Shown here piece after piece: positions 8,759 through 17,203 of a stretch of 64,000 bases of DNA. The translations under genes and the position numbers were made by a program. Position 1 is the stretch's first letter, and every line of letters begins with the position of its first letter. The stretch comes from Candidatus Eremiobacterota bacterium (GTDB taxonomy: Bacteria > Vulcanimicrobiota > Vulcanimicrobiia > Vulcanimicrobiales > Vulcanimicrobiaceae), in NCBI GenBank assembly GCA_019240525.1, contig JAFAYE010000001.1:407300-471299 (forward strand), read 5' to 3'. The notes under the pieces are model-generated. The model was given only the letters and a program-made list of their open reading frames with translations. It was not told the origin of the DNA and did not search any database.

Positions 8759-10057
8759 GTGGATCGACGTTTGCCGGTATGCGTTCTTAGCCTAGTCGTT
8801 TCGTCGTGCGTTATCGGCAAGGACGCGGCGATCACGCCCGCTTCGGGCACCGCTAGCGATCGTCAGAACCAACGAGGGCCGCACTTCGCGAGCGAGCGTC
8901 GCTGGGGCGCGCGCACGGACATTCGCTGGGAGCCCGTCGTCGCGGCGGATCGCAATTCGAAGTGGATCTATCAAATGACGACGGCGCAGCGGCCGAACTA
9001 TTTGCTCTTTCGAGCTTCGAGCGACAGCGGACGCACCTGGTCGGCGCCCCGGCACATTTGCCGGCACGGAACGCCGGGAATACCCTTTCAGTTCGATCCC
9101 CAGCTCACCGTCGCAAGCACCGGTGTCGTGGATGCCATCTGCCTTAACGGTTTCTCTCCGGGCGTCGTCTTCACGCAGTCGCTCGATCACGGACAGACGT
9201 GGAGCGCAACGGTGCGCTTGGACGGGTCGCTCCGCTATAGCGACAAGCCCACCTTGGCCGTTTCGCCGTCAGGCACGGACGTCTACGTTGCTTTCAACGT
9301 CCGCTACGCGCTCTATGTAGCGGCCTCACACGACGGCGGCACAACCTGGTCGCCGCCGATTCGTGCCACCAGCGCACACCTTTGGTACTACTCCTATGGC
9401 GGAACGGTGGCGCGCGACGGATCGGTTTGGTTCGCCGTGGATGGTGAGGACGGCCGCGACCAGACCGGCAACGGTTATGTCGGCCTCGTTACATCCTCGG
9501 ACGGGGGAACGACGTGGCGCGCGATCTCGTTCGCGGTAAGTCACGAGGGCGCGCCGTGTTATGGGCACAATTGCTATCCGGACTTTTACACGGCGCAAGA
9601 TGCCGTGGCGGTTAACCGCGAAGGCGCGTTCGTTTTCGTCTACGCAAAGAACTCGCGCAAACAAGGACCGAACGCACTTTACGTTACGCGGTCGAACGAC
9701 GGCGTCAGATGGAGCGTGCCGTCCGTAGTCAACACGCTGGGCAATAGCACGAGTCCCGCCATCGTCGCCGGGGAAGACGCCGGGGATTTCCGCCTCGTTT
9801 GGCAAGATAATCGCAATGGCTCCAAGGCCTGGAATACGTGGTTTGCTCGAACCACGGATGGCGGCCTGAGCTGGAGCGACCCGGTGCGACTTTCAGATCG
9901 GGGCTCGGGCGCCCCGTATAAGCGAAGCGCGGGTTACGACTTTCCGTTCGGGGACTATCTTGGGCTTAGCGTCGATTCGCAAGGCGCCGATTTCGTCATT
10001 TGGGGCGAAGGCGAGCACGTCTACTATCCGGGCGGAACCTGGTGGACGCACGATTGA
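8759..10057 (+). CDS. BNR/Asp-box (sialidase-fold) lipoprotein
   Basis: A 432-aa protein with six Asp-box motifs of the SxDxGxTW type (SSDSGRTW, SLDHGQTW, SHDGGTTW, SSDGGTTW, a shortened SNDGVRW and TTDGGLSW), which mark the blades of a six-bladed sialidase-type propeller. The signal is MDRRLPVCVLSLVVSSC with lipobox VSSC. The GTG start at 8759 has GGAGGG about six bases upstream. I do not see the arginine triad or FRIP motif of true sialidases, so a glycosidase role is not supported. It may be a BNR-fold binding protein or a different hydrolase. Confidence 0.82.
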   Translation: MDRRLPVCVLSLVVSSCVIGKDAAITPASGTASDRQNQRGPHFASERRWGARTDIRWEPVVAADRNSKWIYQMTTAQRPNYLLFRASSDSGRTWSAPRHICRHGTPGIPFQFDPQLTVASTGVVDAICLNGFSPGVVFTQSLDHGQTWSATVRLDGSLRYSDKPTLAVSPSGTDVYVAFNVRYALYVAASHDGGTTWSPPIRATSAHLWYYSYGGTVARDGSVWFAVDGEDGRDQTGNGYVGLVTSSDGGTTWRAISFAVSHEGAPCYGHNCYPDFYTAQDAVAVNREGAFVFVYAKNSRKQGPNALYVTRSNDGVRWSVPSVVNTLGNSTSPAIVAGEDAGDFRLVWQDNRNGSKAWNTWFARTTDGGLSWSDPVRLSDRGSGAPYKRSAGYDFPFGDYLGLSVDSQGADFVIWGEGEHVYYPGGTWWTHD

Positions 10058-10064
10058 TGGCCAT

Positions 10065-10748
10065 TCATGGCGGCGCGGCGCCGTTCAATGGCGAGCCGCT
10101 CTCTTTGCGCAACGTGTCGGCGGGAACCGGGGTGCACGAGCTGCGCTCGGCCGGGTCGATGCAGATTAGCGCCCCGGCGAAACTCGCACCCTGCACGCGT
10201 GCACCCTGCATCGCATCACACTTTACTTGGCGCAGCGCGCCTTGCATGACATACGAGCACAGCACTGCGCCGTCGAATCTCGTGCCACGTAGATCGGCGT
10301 TATAAAAATCGACCCCGATTAAAGCTGCGCCCGACAGATCCCGACCAGCGAGCGAAGCCTGGCGCAAGTTGCAAGCATAGCAATTTGAAAGCAGCGCTCG
10401 CAATTGATCGTCGGCAATCTTCGAGGAGAGTCCATCGAAATTCGCGGCGGTCATCCGTACGCCGGAAAACGTAGCGCCGTCGAGCTTGACGTTCTCAAAG
10501 TTGCACGCGATACATTCCGCATCGTCAAAAGCTACGTTCCGTAGATCGGCGCCTTGAAAATTAGTTGCAACGAGCCGCGCTCCACGAAACGACGATCCTC
10601 CGAGTTGAGCGCCTGCGAAATTCGTTCCGACGTATGTTACGTTCGAAAAATCGGAACTTCCCAACTGGGCGCCGGCGAAACTGCATCCCATACAGAAGTG
10701 AAGCGGCGGCGCGATTAGCGCAGCAAGAAGAACCGCGAGGAACACCAT
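10065..10748 (-). CDS. Pentapeptide-repeat protein with N-terminal signal or anchor
   Basis: A 227-aa protein that begins with a hydrophobic signal or anchor (MVFLAVLLAALIAPPLHFC) and continues as consecutive A(D/N)LxX pentapeptides (NFAGAQLGG, NFQGADLRN, DFYNADLRG, and so on) that form a right-handed quadrilateral beta-helix. Two short interruptions, one at SKIADDQLRALLSNCYAC, carry cysteine pairs, which suggests disulfides outside the cytoplasm. Membrane- or envelope-located pentapeptide proteins have no common biochemical role. The gene lies just downstream of the repeat array at 10782-11015 and converges with the BNR gene. Confidence 0.8.
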   Translation of the reverse strand: MVFLAVLLAALIAPPLHFCMGCSFAGAQLGSSDFSNVTYVGTNFAGAQLGGSSFRGARLVATNFQGADLRNVAFDDAECIACNFENVKLDGATFSGVRMTAANFDGLSSKIADDQLRALLSNCYACNLRQASLAGRDLSGAALIGVDFYNADLRGTRFDGAVLCSYVMQGALRQVKCDAMQGARVQGASFAGALICIDPAERSSCTPVPADTLRKESGSPLNGAAPP

Positions 10749-10781
10749 TAGTAGCGGTCATTCTCGTGCCATGCGACGCGA

Positions 10782-11015
10782 TCATCCTTCGACAAGCTCG
10801 TCCTTCGACAAGCTCAGGATGACATCACACACCTTGTCATGCTGAGCCTGTCGAAGCATGAGCCTGTCGAAGCATGAGCCTGTCGAAGCATGAGCCTGTC
10901 GAAGCACGAGCGGCGCCATCCTTCGACAAGCTCAGGATGACAATGGACAAGCTCAGGATGACATCACAACAACTTGTCACGCTGAGCCTGTCGAAGCACG
11001 AGCCTGTCGAAGCAT
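10782..11015. repeat. Complex array of hairpin repeats (CTTCGACAAGCTCAG units, both orientations)
   Basis: At least nine copies of the CTTCGACAAGCTCAG unit or its reverse complement. Forward units (with AGGATGAC after the core) lie at about 10788-10823, 10917-10943 and 10946-10965. Reverse units lie at 10835-10910 and 10973-11015. Within the first reverse block a 16-bp unit GAGCCTGTCGAAGCAT is repeated four times in perfect period (10844, 10860, 10876, 10892). A full unit forms a stem of about 7 bp (TCATCCT with AGGATGA) around an 11-base loop. The array sits between the pentapeptide gene and mocA and contains the mocA stop codon. Confidence 0.9.
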
Positions 11016-11585
11016 GTCAGCGCGGTTCCATTCATTGGGTGAGTCAATGTCCACGAAGGCGCCGCAGTCGGTGGTCGCTACCTCGCGGCGCGTTAGCTGC
11101 GGATTGCTGCGTAGTACGTGGAGCGTATCGCCATCCGGGAGCGTCGCGATCAGCGGCCGCACCGCCGCACCTAGGACCACCGGATGTCCGGGTTCATTGC
11201 GTTGCAAATGCACGGGGTAAGCGACATCGGCGTTCGCTAAGGACTCGCAAACCAATGACGCGAGCTCGGCGGTCACGAGCGGTTTATCGCCCAGAAAAAG
11301 AACGAGCGACGCGTCGCGGGGAATGGCGGCATCGGCGAGTTTGAGCGAAAAGCTCATGCCGCGTTGTGGCTCTTCGTTACGCACGAGCTTGACGTCGCCC
11401 CGTGGCGCGAGCGCTCTCCATACCTCCGTCCCTGCGACCACGAGCGGATCCCAGCGAGCGGCGGCGTCGATCGCATAGTCGATCAGTGGCCGATCACGAA
11501 ATTTCATGAGGAGCTTCTGCGCTCCCATGCGCCGGGAGGAGCCGGCCGCTAAGATGATGGCACGGAATTGCGCATGGTGGGGCAT
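10977..11585 (-). CDS. mocA: MocA-like molybdenum cofactor cytidylyltransferase
   Basis: A 202-aa nucleotidyltransferase of the MobA/MocA type. The N-terminal AIILAAGSSRRMGAQKLL binds the nucleotide, and VLFLGDKPLVT is the metal-binding region. MocA attaches CMP to molybdopterin to make the cytosine dinucleotide cofactor used by xanthine-oxidase-family enzymes. It is the last gene of the operon paoA-paoB-paoC-xdhC-mocA, and its ATG overlaps the xdhC stop by one base (TAATG). The last dozen residues (LRQARASTGSA) and the stop codon are encoded by the repeat array, so the original C-terminus seems to have been replaced or extended by repeat insertion. Confidence 0.88.
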   Translation of the reverse strand: MPHHAQFRAIILAAGSSRRMGAQKLLMKFRDRPLIDYAIDAAARWDPLVVAGTEVWRALAPRGDVKLVRNEEPQRGMSFSLKLADAAIPRDASLVLFLGDKPLVTAELASLVCESLANADVAYPVHLQRNEPGHPVVLGAAVRPLIATLPDGDTLHVLRSNPQLTRREVATTDCGAFVDIDSPNEWNRADMLRQARASTGSA

Positions 11586-12484
11586 TAATGAATACGGCCG
11601 CGCAGAACTCGGAGCGGCGCGCCCGTTCGCGCGTGCCGTACCGCGAGCATTTCGGCGAGAATCGCGACGGCAATCTCCCCCGTCGAAGTCGCGCCGAGGT
11701 CAAGACCAACAGGCCCACGGATGCGCTCGAGCGCTTCGGGTGCAAATCCTTCGTCTTCGAGCGTTGCGCAACGCGATTCTTGTGCGCGGCGGCTCCCGAG
11801 CAATCCGACATACCAAGCATCGGAGTGCAGGGCGCACCGCAGCGCGGGCAGGTCGAGTTTCGGATCGTGTGAGAGGACGACCAGCGCGCTCCGAGCGGAG
11901 AGCAAGCCCGGCAGCGCAACGTCGGGCCACGCCTTCAGAATCTCATCCGCATCGGGTAGGCGGGCGGGGGTCGCGAAGAGCGGGCGCGGATCGACGACGA
12001 CCACGCGAAAATCTGCGCGCCGTGCGATCGCCGCCAGATCGGCCGCGAGCGTCGTGGCTCCGACCAGAATCAGCGGCTCGCGCGGCGGAACGACGTATCG
12101 GAAATCGCTCACCGGCAAATAGACGGCACGATCGCCGGCCGCAATTGCTCGCGCATCGACGGCAAATGCATGCTCGGGACGCCACACCACGACGTGCATC
12201 TCGACACCGCACGAAGCATCACCGAGCAACTCATCCGTAGCGGCGATGAGATCGACTCGGCGCATCTTTCCGTCGCGGGCGGTCTGGCGGGCGGCCTCGA
12301 CGATTTCGCTTTCAAAACAACCGGCACCGATATTTCCCGCGAGCTCGCAATCGACTGCGACCGCCATCGTCGTGCCAATGGCCGCGCTCTTTGCGCCGCG
12401 AAGATCGACGAGCGTCGCCAATGCGAACGGTCGTTTGGCCTCCAACCAGACCGCCGCCGTTTCAAAAACGTCGCGAACGCTCAC
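11585..12484 (-). CDS. xdhC: XdhC/PaoD-family molybdenum enzyme maturation factor
   Basis: A 299-aa XdhC/CoxI-family chaperone. It has the N-terminal XdhC domain (AVWLEAKRPFALATLVDLRG, GNIGAGCFESEIVEAA) and the C-terminal Rossmann domain (LILVGATTLAADLAAIARRA, VVLSHDPKLDLPALRCAL, YVGLLGSRR). Family members bind the molybdenum cofactor and promote its sulfuration and insertion into the large subunit. It overlaps paoC by four bases upstream and mocA by one base downstream. That tight spacing supports a job dedicated to the PaoABC-like enzyme, as PaoD does in E. coli. Confidence 0.9.
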   Translation of the reverse strand: MSVRDVFETAAVWLEAKRPFALATLVDLRGAKSAAIGTTMAVAVDCELAGNIGAGCFESEIVEAARQTARDGKMRRVDLIAATDELLGDASCGVEMHVVVWRPEHAFAVDARAIAAGDRAVYLPVSDFRYVVPPREPLILVGATTLAADLAAIARRADFRVVVVDPRPLFATPARLPDADEILKAWPDVALPGLLSARSALVVLSHDPKLDLPALRCALHSDAWYVGLLGSRRAQESRCATLEDEGFAPEALERIRGPVGLDLGATSTGEIAVAILAEMLAVRHARTGAPLRVLRGRIH

Positions 12485-14559
12485 GCCAGCAGTTTTTCGG
12501 GAGAAATGGGTAGTTCGCGCACGCGAATGCCGGTTGCATGATAAACCGCATTGGCGACTGCGGCTGCAGCGCCGGTAATCGCCACTTCACCAATTCCTTT
12601 GACGTGCGCCGGATTCACGTGCGGATCGTCCCCTTCGATGATGATCAGCTCGGGATCGGGTATGTCGGCATTCGTCGGGACGAGGTAATCGGCCAGGTTG
12701 GCGTTCATAATGCGCCCCGTGCGTGAATCGTACCGCGTCTTCTCGAAGAGCGCCATGCCGATTCCCCAAACGATCCCGCCGAGGAGCTGACTCGACGCCG
12801 TTTTGGCGTTAAGAATTCGACCTCCATCGTAGGCTCCGACGAATCGAGTGACGCGCACCTCGCCGAGCTCCGAATCCACTTCAACCTCTGCGAATTGGGC
12901 CCCGAAGGCCTGTGTTGCGTACTTTCCTTCTTCTTCGGAGGGTTTGTCCTCTACGTCAAGCGTCACGCCGCCGCCCGGTATCGAGCCGAGCGCAGCGAGC
13001 TTCGAGCGCAGTTGTTCGGCGGCTACGGCGACGACGGAACCAACACTCCCGGCCGTCTGCGAGCCGGCCGCGAGCGGCGCTTGCGGCAGGTCGGTATTAC
13101 CAAACTCAAAGCGCACGCGCTCGAACGGAATCCCCAGAATTTCGGCGGCGAGCTGCGCGTAGACCGTTGGCGACCCGCATCCTTGCTCGATCGTTCCGCA
13201 TTGGATCACGACGCTTCCATCCTCGTTCATGCGAATTCTCGCGCTTGCTGCGCTGCGCCGAACGGCGCGCGACGCCGTCGCCATTCCGAGGCCCACGAGC
13301 ATGCGCCCATTGCGCATCGAACGCGGCTGCGGGCTGCGACGCGGCCAGTCAAAACGTGCGGCAGCGCGCTGATAGCATTCGCGTAAATGCTTGCTGCTAT
13401 AGGGCTTGTCGGAATCGGGGTCATTTTCCGAATAATTGCGCAGGCGCAGCTCGACCGGATCCACGTTCTGCTCGTACGCCAGCTCATCCATTGCCGATTC
13501 TATAGCGAACGATCCGGTGGACTCGCCCGGACCGCGTTGATAGGTCGGTTTGCTGATGTTCAGCCGCGGCAGGGCGTGCGACATGCCGTAGTTCGCAACG
13601 GCGTAGAGGTCCCGGCTGAAGACACCGCACGGTTCGACAAACTCGTCGGAGACGCTCGTTTCGCTCAAGACGTCGTGAGTAACGCTGACCAGCTTGCCCG
13701 TAGGCTCGGCACCTAGCCTGACGTGCTGCTCGGTTTGCGGACGGTGACCGACCCAGCCGAACATTTGCGGACGCGTGACGATGAGTTTAACCGGGCGCCG
13801 CACGAGCTTGGCCGCCATTGCCGCAAGCGGAACGTGCGACCATGGCTGACCTTTCGAGCCGAACGCACCGCCGACATACGGTACGACCACGCGAATTTGA
13901 GATATCTCGATCCCGAAGATTTTCGCCAGCCTTCGCTGGACGCCGAAGGCCCATTGACTCGAATCGTGCAGCGTCAGGTGATCTCCGTCCCACCGGGCGA
14001 CCGTGCCGTGCGTTTCCATGGGATTGTGGTGCTCCGTCGGCGTGCGATACGTTTGTTCGATTCGAACGGCGGCACCACCGAAAGCCGCGTCGGGGTCGCC
14101 ACGACGATGCCGTGCGGGCTTTCCAAAGATCTCGCTCGGAACGTAGCGTACCGCGCGCGCAAAATCCATTTGCGGTCGGTCAGTCTGATAAGCGACGCGT
14201 ACCAGCCCGGCGGCATGCGCTGCTGCTTCGAACGTTTGCGCGATGACGACGGCAACCGGCTGACGATCGAAGGCAATCCTGTCGTCCTGCAGCAAGAAAA
14301 GAATGGACTCATTTTCGCTGTACTTACCGGCGTTCACGTGCGGCGCGTTGCGATGCGTCATAATTTCGACCACGCCCGGAACGGCGCGCGCTTCCCGCTC
14401 GTCGATGTGAGAGACGCGACCGTTGGCGATCGTACTCGCAACGACCATCGCGTGGAGCATTCCCTCCACCCTGTAGTCACAAGTATACATGGCCTCGCCC
14501 GTCACTTTTGCCGGCCCCTCGACACGGTCGCGCGGTGCGCCGATGAGCGGCTGACTCAT
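12481..14559 (-). CDS. paoC: Molybdopterin-binding subunit of PaoABC-like aldehyde oxidoreductase
   Basis: A 692-aa large subunit of the xanthine-oxidase family. Landmarks are VPYVGGAFGSKGQ, TYQRGPGESTGSFAIESAMDELA (the substrate and cofactor loop), IEQGCGSPTVYAQLAAE and, near the C-terminus, KGIGEVAITGAAAA with the catalytic Glu. It oxidises an aldehyde or heterocycle at the molybdenum site and passes electrons through the 2Fe-2S and FAD subunits. The pairing with a PaoB-type Fe-S/FAD subunit and a TAT-signal small subunit points to a periplasmic aldehyde oxidoreductase rather than a cytosolic xanthine dehydrogenase. Start ATG overlaps the paoB stop by four bases. The natural substrate is unknown. 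Confidence 0.88.
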   Translation of the reverse strand: MSQPLIGAPRDRVEGPAKVTGEAMYTCDYRVEGMLHAMVVASTIANGRVSHIDEREARAVPGVVEIMTHRNAPHVNAGKYSENESILFLLQDDRIAFDRQPVAVVIAQTFEAAAHAAGLVRVAYQTDRPQMDFARAVRYVPSEIFGKPARHRRGDPDAAFGGAAVRIEQTYRTPTEHHNPMETHGTVARWDGDHLTLHDSSQWAFGVQRRLAKIFGIEISQIRVVVPYVGGAFGSKGQPWSHVPLAAMAAKLVRRPVKLIVTRPQMFGWVGHRPQTEQHVRLGAEPTGKLVSVTHDVLSETSVSDEFVEPCGVFSRDLYAVANYGMSHALPRLNISKPTYQRGPGESTGSFAIESAMDELAYEQNVDPVELRLRNYSENDPDSDKPYSSKHLRECYQRAAARFDWPRRSPQPRSMRNGRMLVGLGMATASRAVRRSAASARIRMNEDGSVVIQCGTIEQGCGSPTVYAQLAAEILGIPFERVRFEFGNTDLPQAPLAAGSQTAGSVGSVVAVAAEQLRSKLAALGSIPGGGVTLDVEDKPSEEEGKYATQAFGAQFAEVEVDSELGEVRVTRFVGAYDGGRILNAKTASSQLLGGIVWGIGMALFEKTRYDSRTGRIMNANLADYLVPTNADIPDPELIIIEGDDPHVNPAHVKGIGEVAITGAAAAVANAVYHATGIRVRELPISPEKLLA

Positions 14560-15536
14560 ACCTGCGCCGCCATTTCGAGGGCGCGGATCAGCGTACGCTT
14601 CGCGAGCGCGACCTTGAAGTCGTTACCCCCATGGCCGCGAGCCCCGGCCAGTGCGGCGTCGGCCGCCCTCGCAAATACTTCGCGCGAAGTCGCGGCGCCG
14701 CTGAGCGCCCGTTCCGCGGCAGCCGAGCGCCACGGAACCGTGGCGACGCCTCCGAGCGCGACCCGCGCCTCTCGAATCGTTCCACCGTGTAGATCGAGCG
14801 CAACTGCTGCCGACGCAAGAGCGAAATCGTATTGCGCGCGATCGCGAACTTTCACGTATGCGGAGCGAGTCGCAAAAGCCAGAAGGGGCAGCGAGACGGC
14901 GACGATCAGCTCATCGTCGCGGAGGGTCGTTTCGATCTGAGGTGTGGCTTTGGGCAGACGATAAAACTCGCGCAGCGAAACGGCACGATTGCCGGCACTA
15001 CCGGCGATGTGCACGGTGGCGTCAAGGGCGGCCAACGCGACCGCGAGATCTGAAGGATGGGTTGCAATGCAGTCGCGACTCGTGCCCAAAACCGCCTCGC
15101 GGCGATTTTCGCCTTCCAGCGCGCTGCAGCCGCTTCCCGGCGCGCGCTTATTGCATGCGGCCGCGACGTCGCGAAAGTACGGACAGCGTGTACGCTGCAA
15201 GAGGTTTCCTCCAATTGTCGCCATGTTACGAAGCTGCGGAGACGCGCTCTGCTCCAAGGCAACGGCCACAAAGGGCAATTTTGCCCGAACGTCGGCGTCG
15301 GCAGCGACGTCGCTCAGTCGCGCCAGCGCACCAATGTACAGCTTATCGCCTCGGCGCTCGATCGCGTCGAACGGCAGCGCATTGATGTCCACCAGCACGC
15401 GCGGCCGCTCGACGTAGATTTTCATGAGGTCGAGAATGTTCGTTCCGCCGGCAATGACTCGCGCTCCACTCTCGCGCTCAAGCGCACCGATCGCTTGCAA
15501 CGTATTCTCGACACGGACGTAGCGGAACAGATTCAC
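14556..15536 (-). CDS. paoB: FAD/4Fe-4S subunit of PaoABC-like aldehyde oxidoreductase
   Basis: A 326-aa FAD-binding subunit (VIAGGTNILDLMK and LRNMATIGGNLLQRT are flavin-site motifs). It also carries the insert RCPYFRDVAAACNKRAPGSGC with Cys118, Cys128 and Cys137. In E. coli PaoB this insert binds an extra [4Fe-4S] cluster that ordinary CO/xanthine dehydrogenase medium subunits lack, which is the main reason for the Pao assignment. I chose GTG 15536: it overlaps the paoA stop (GTGA), and the protein then begins at NLFRYVRV as expected. The longer frame to 15587 lies inside paoA. Confidence 0.88.
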   Translation of the reverse strand: MNLFRYVRVENTLQAIGALERESGARVIAGGTNILDLMKIYVERPRVLVDINALPFDAIERRGDKLYIGALARLSDVAADADVRAKLPFVAVALEQSASPQLRNMATIGGNLLQRTRCPYFRDVAAACNKRAPGSGCSALEGENRREAVLGTSRDCIATHPSDLAVALAALDATVHIAGSAGNRAVSLREFYRLPKATPQIETTLRDDELIVAVSLPLLAFATRSAYVKVRDRAQYDFALASAAVALDLHGGTIREARVALGGVATVPWRSAAAERALSGAATSREVFARAADAALAGARGHGGNDFKVALAKRTLIRALEMAAQV

Positions 15537-16132
15537 GGGCCGGCCACCTCCAGAATTGCGTCCACGATGTGCGGATAGCACCCGCAACGGCAGATGTTTC
15601 CACTCATCTCATTGCGTACCGTTTCGCGATCGAGTTGCTTGCCCTCGCCAAGCAGGGCGACCGCCGAAACGATCTGTCCAGGGGTGCAAAAGCCGCATTG
15701 AAATCCGTCATGCTTGATGAAGGCGGCTTGAATTGGCGCAAGTCGGCCCTCCGGCGCGATTCCCTCGACGGTAACGATCCTGTCGCGCGTGTGCATCATT
15801 GCCAAGGTCAAGCACGAATCGACGCGCCGGCCATTGACGAGTACCGTACATGCGCCGCACGTGCCTTGATCGCAGCCCTTCTTGGTGCCGGTCAGGCCAA
15901 GCCGCTCGCGTAGCGCGTCCAAAAGCGTGACGCGCGGCTCGATGTTCAGTACTCGTCGAATGCCGTTGACATTAAGGACGATCGTTTCGGATTCGACCGA
16001 GGCGTTCATCGCTCGCGCACGGCTCGGCACCGCTGCCAACTGCGTGGCGATTGCCGCGAGCGCAGCCCGCACGACGAAACGCCGGCGCGTTAACGGCTCT
16101 TCGAAACCTCTGTAAAACGGAGCGTCGCCCAT
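15533..16132 (-). CDS. paoA: 2Fe-2S subunit of PaoABC-like aldehyde oxidoreductase, TAT signal
   Basis: A 199-aa iron-sulfur subunit. A twin-arginine signal (LTRRRFVVRAALAAIATQLA) precedes a plant-type ferredoxin domain (CDQGTCGACTVLVNG) and the second 2Fe-2S domain (CGFCTPGQIVSA, CRCGCYPHIVDA). It carries electrons from the molybdenum site. The TAT signal implies that the folded complex is exported as a unit, as for E. coli PaoABC. Start ATG 16132 gives the expected length; the frame extends to 16252 without support. The gene heads the paoABC-xdhC-mocA run, 61 bases after the asparaginase gene on the same strand. Confidence 0.9.
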   Translation of the reverse strand: MGDAPFYRGFEEPLTRRRFVVRAALAAIATQLAAVPSRARAMNASVESETIVLNVNGIRRVLNIEPRVTLLDALRERLGLTGTKKGCDQGTCGACTVLVNGRRVDSCLTLAMMHTRDRIVTVEGIAPEGRLAPIQAAFIKHDGFQCGFCTPGQIVSAVALLGEGKQLDRETVRNEMSGNICRCGCYPHIVDAILEVAGP

Positions 16133-16193
16133 TGCCGGTATGTTCCCGCATCCGAACGGCGCCAATAGTTCCAATACGACCGGATGCTTGCTT

Positions 16194-17171
16194 CTAGCCC
16201 AGATGCGCCGTCGCCGTGTGCAGCGCACCGCGGCCCTCGCGCCAGAGCGCATACTGCAGCGAGTGCCTGGAGTTCATCGAAGAGGCGCCGATCTCGCCGC
16301 GCGGGTTGATCGCGATGACGCAATACATGTCCTCGTGCAAATTCGGCGCCGTCTTTGCCATGAAACGCATGGCGTCGTTACACGCCTCCTGCGGATGGGC
16401 GCCGGCAGCCATACGCTGCACGATGAACGTTGACGTCGTGTAATTGGCCATGACATCGCCATTGCCGGTCGCAGATGCGGCGCCGGCTGCATCGTCCGCG
16501 TAATAGCCGCATCCCACCAACGGCGAATCGGCGACCCTACCGGGTATCTTCCACGCCAAGCCGCTGGTCGAACACCCAGCCACGACGTGACCTTGACCGT
16601 CAATTCCGACCATGCCGATTGTATCGTGATGGTTTCGATCGATCCAGAACGTCTCGTGATTCGGGGCGTTCTTCCACTTGAGCCACGCTTCGAGGCTGTG
16701 GGGCGTGAGCAGTTGCATGGGTTCGAAACCCATCGCGATCGCGAACTGGAGCGCTCCGTCGCCCGCCATCGTTGTATGGCGAGTCTTCTCCATGACTAAA
16801 CGCGCCACCGAGATCGGGTTCTTAATTTTATGCACGTTGCAGACCGCGCCCGCGCGATGGCGCGTCCCGTCCATGATGCCGGCATCGAGCTCCACCTCGC
16901 CTTGCGCATTGGGCAGACCGCCGTAGCCGACCGAATCCACGTTGGGATCGTCTTCGGCCACATTGATGCCTTTCTCGATAGCATCGAGCAACGAACCGCC
17001 GCCGCGAAGTATGTCTGCGGCGCGCGCATTAGCCTCGATACCCCATTCCCACGTCGAAAGAAAGACTGCGGAACTTGCATTGGTCTGCGCGGGCGACGGC
17101 GTTGCGGCGGCGAAAGCCGCCGTTGCGGCGCCCGTCGTGATGATAAAGCTGCGGCGATCGATTGCGTTCAT
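16194..17171 (-). CDS. TAT-exported N4-(beta-N-acetylglucosaminyl)-L-asparaginase-like Ntn-hydrolase
   Basis: A 325-aa member of the glycosylasparaginase / isoaspartyl peptidase family. A TAT signal (DRRSFIITTGAATAAFAAAT) precedes the alpha chain. The autocleavage site HHD-TIGM leaves Thr184 as the N-terminal nucleophile of the beta chain, followed by GHVVAGCSTSGLAWK and RVADSPLVGCGYYAD, which line the substrate pocket. The mature enzyme would act in the periplasm on N-linked glycan-Asn or similar amides. ATG 17171 has AAGGAAG about eight bases upstream; the annotated frame continues to 17450 without support. It lies between a GNAT gene and the pao operon on the same strand. Confidence 0.9.
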   Translation of the reverse strand: MNAIDRRSFIITTGAATAAFAAATPSPAQTNASSAVFLSTWEWGIEANARAADILRGGGSLLDAIEKGINVAEDDPNVDSVGYGGLPNAQGEVELDAGIMDGTRHRAGAVCNVHKIKNPISVARLVMEKTRHTTMAGDGALQFAIAMGFEPMQLLTPHSLEAWLKWKNAPNHETFWIDRNHHDTIGMVGIDGQGHVVAGCSTSGLAWKIPGRVADSPLVGCGYYADDAAGAASATGNGDVMANYTTSTFIVQRMAAGAHPQEACNDAMRFMAKTAPNLHEDMYCVIAINPRGEIGASSMNSRHSLQYALWREGRGALHTATAHLG

Positions 17172-17203
17172 GGGCCGCGCTTCCTTGGCTTGAACTGCCG
17201 GTC

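Noticed and set aside
8759-10057. Sialidase assignment for the Asp-box protein
   Set aside because: Only the Asp-box scaffold is seen; the arginine triad and FRIP motif of sialidases were not found.
10844-10907. Possible CRISPR array (16-bp period repeats)
   Set aside because: The four units are directly adjacent with no spacers, and the same sequence occurs as hairpins at two other loci; no cas genes are near.
13723-14940. 405-aa open frame on the plus strand
   Set aside because: It is antisense to paoC and paoB, both with clear family motifs, and its translation has no domain; long antisense frames are common in high-GC DNA.
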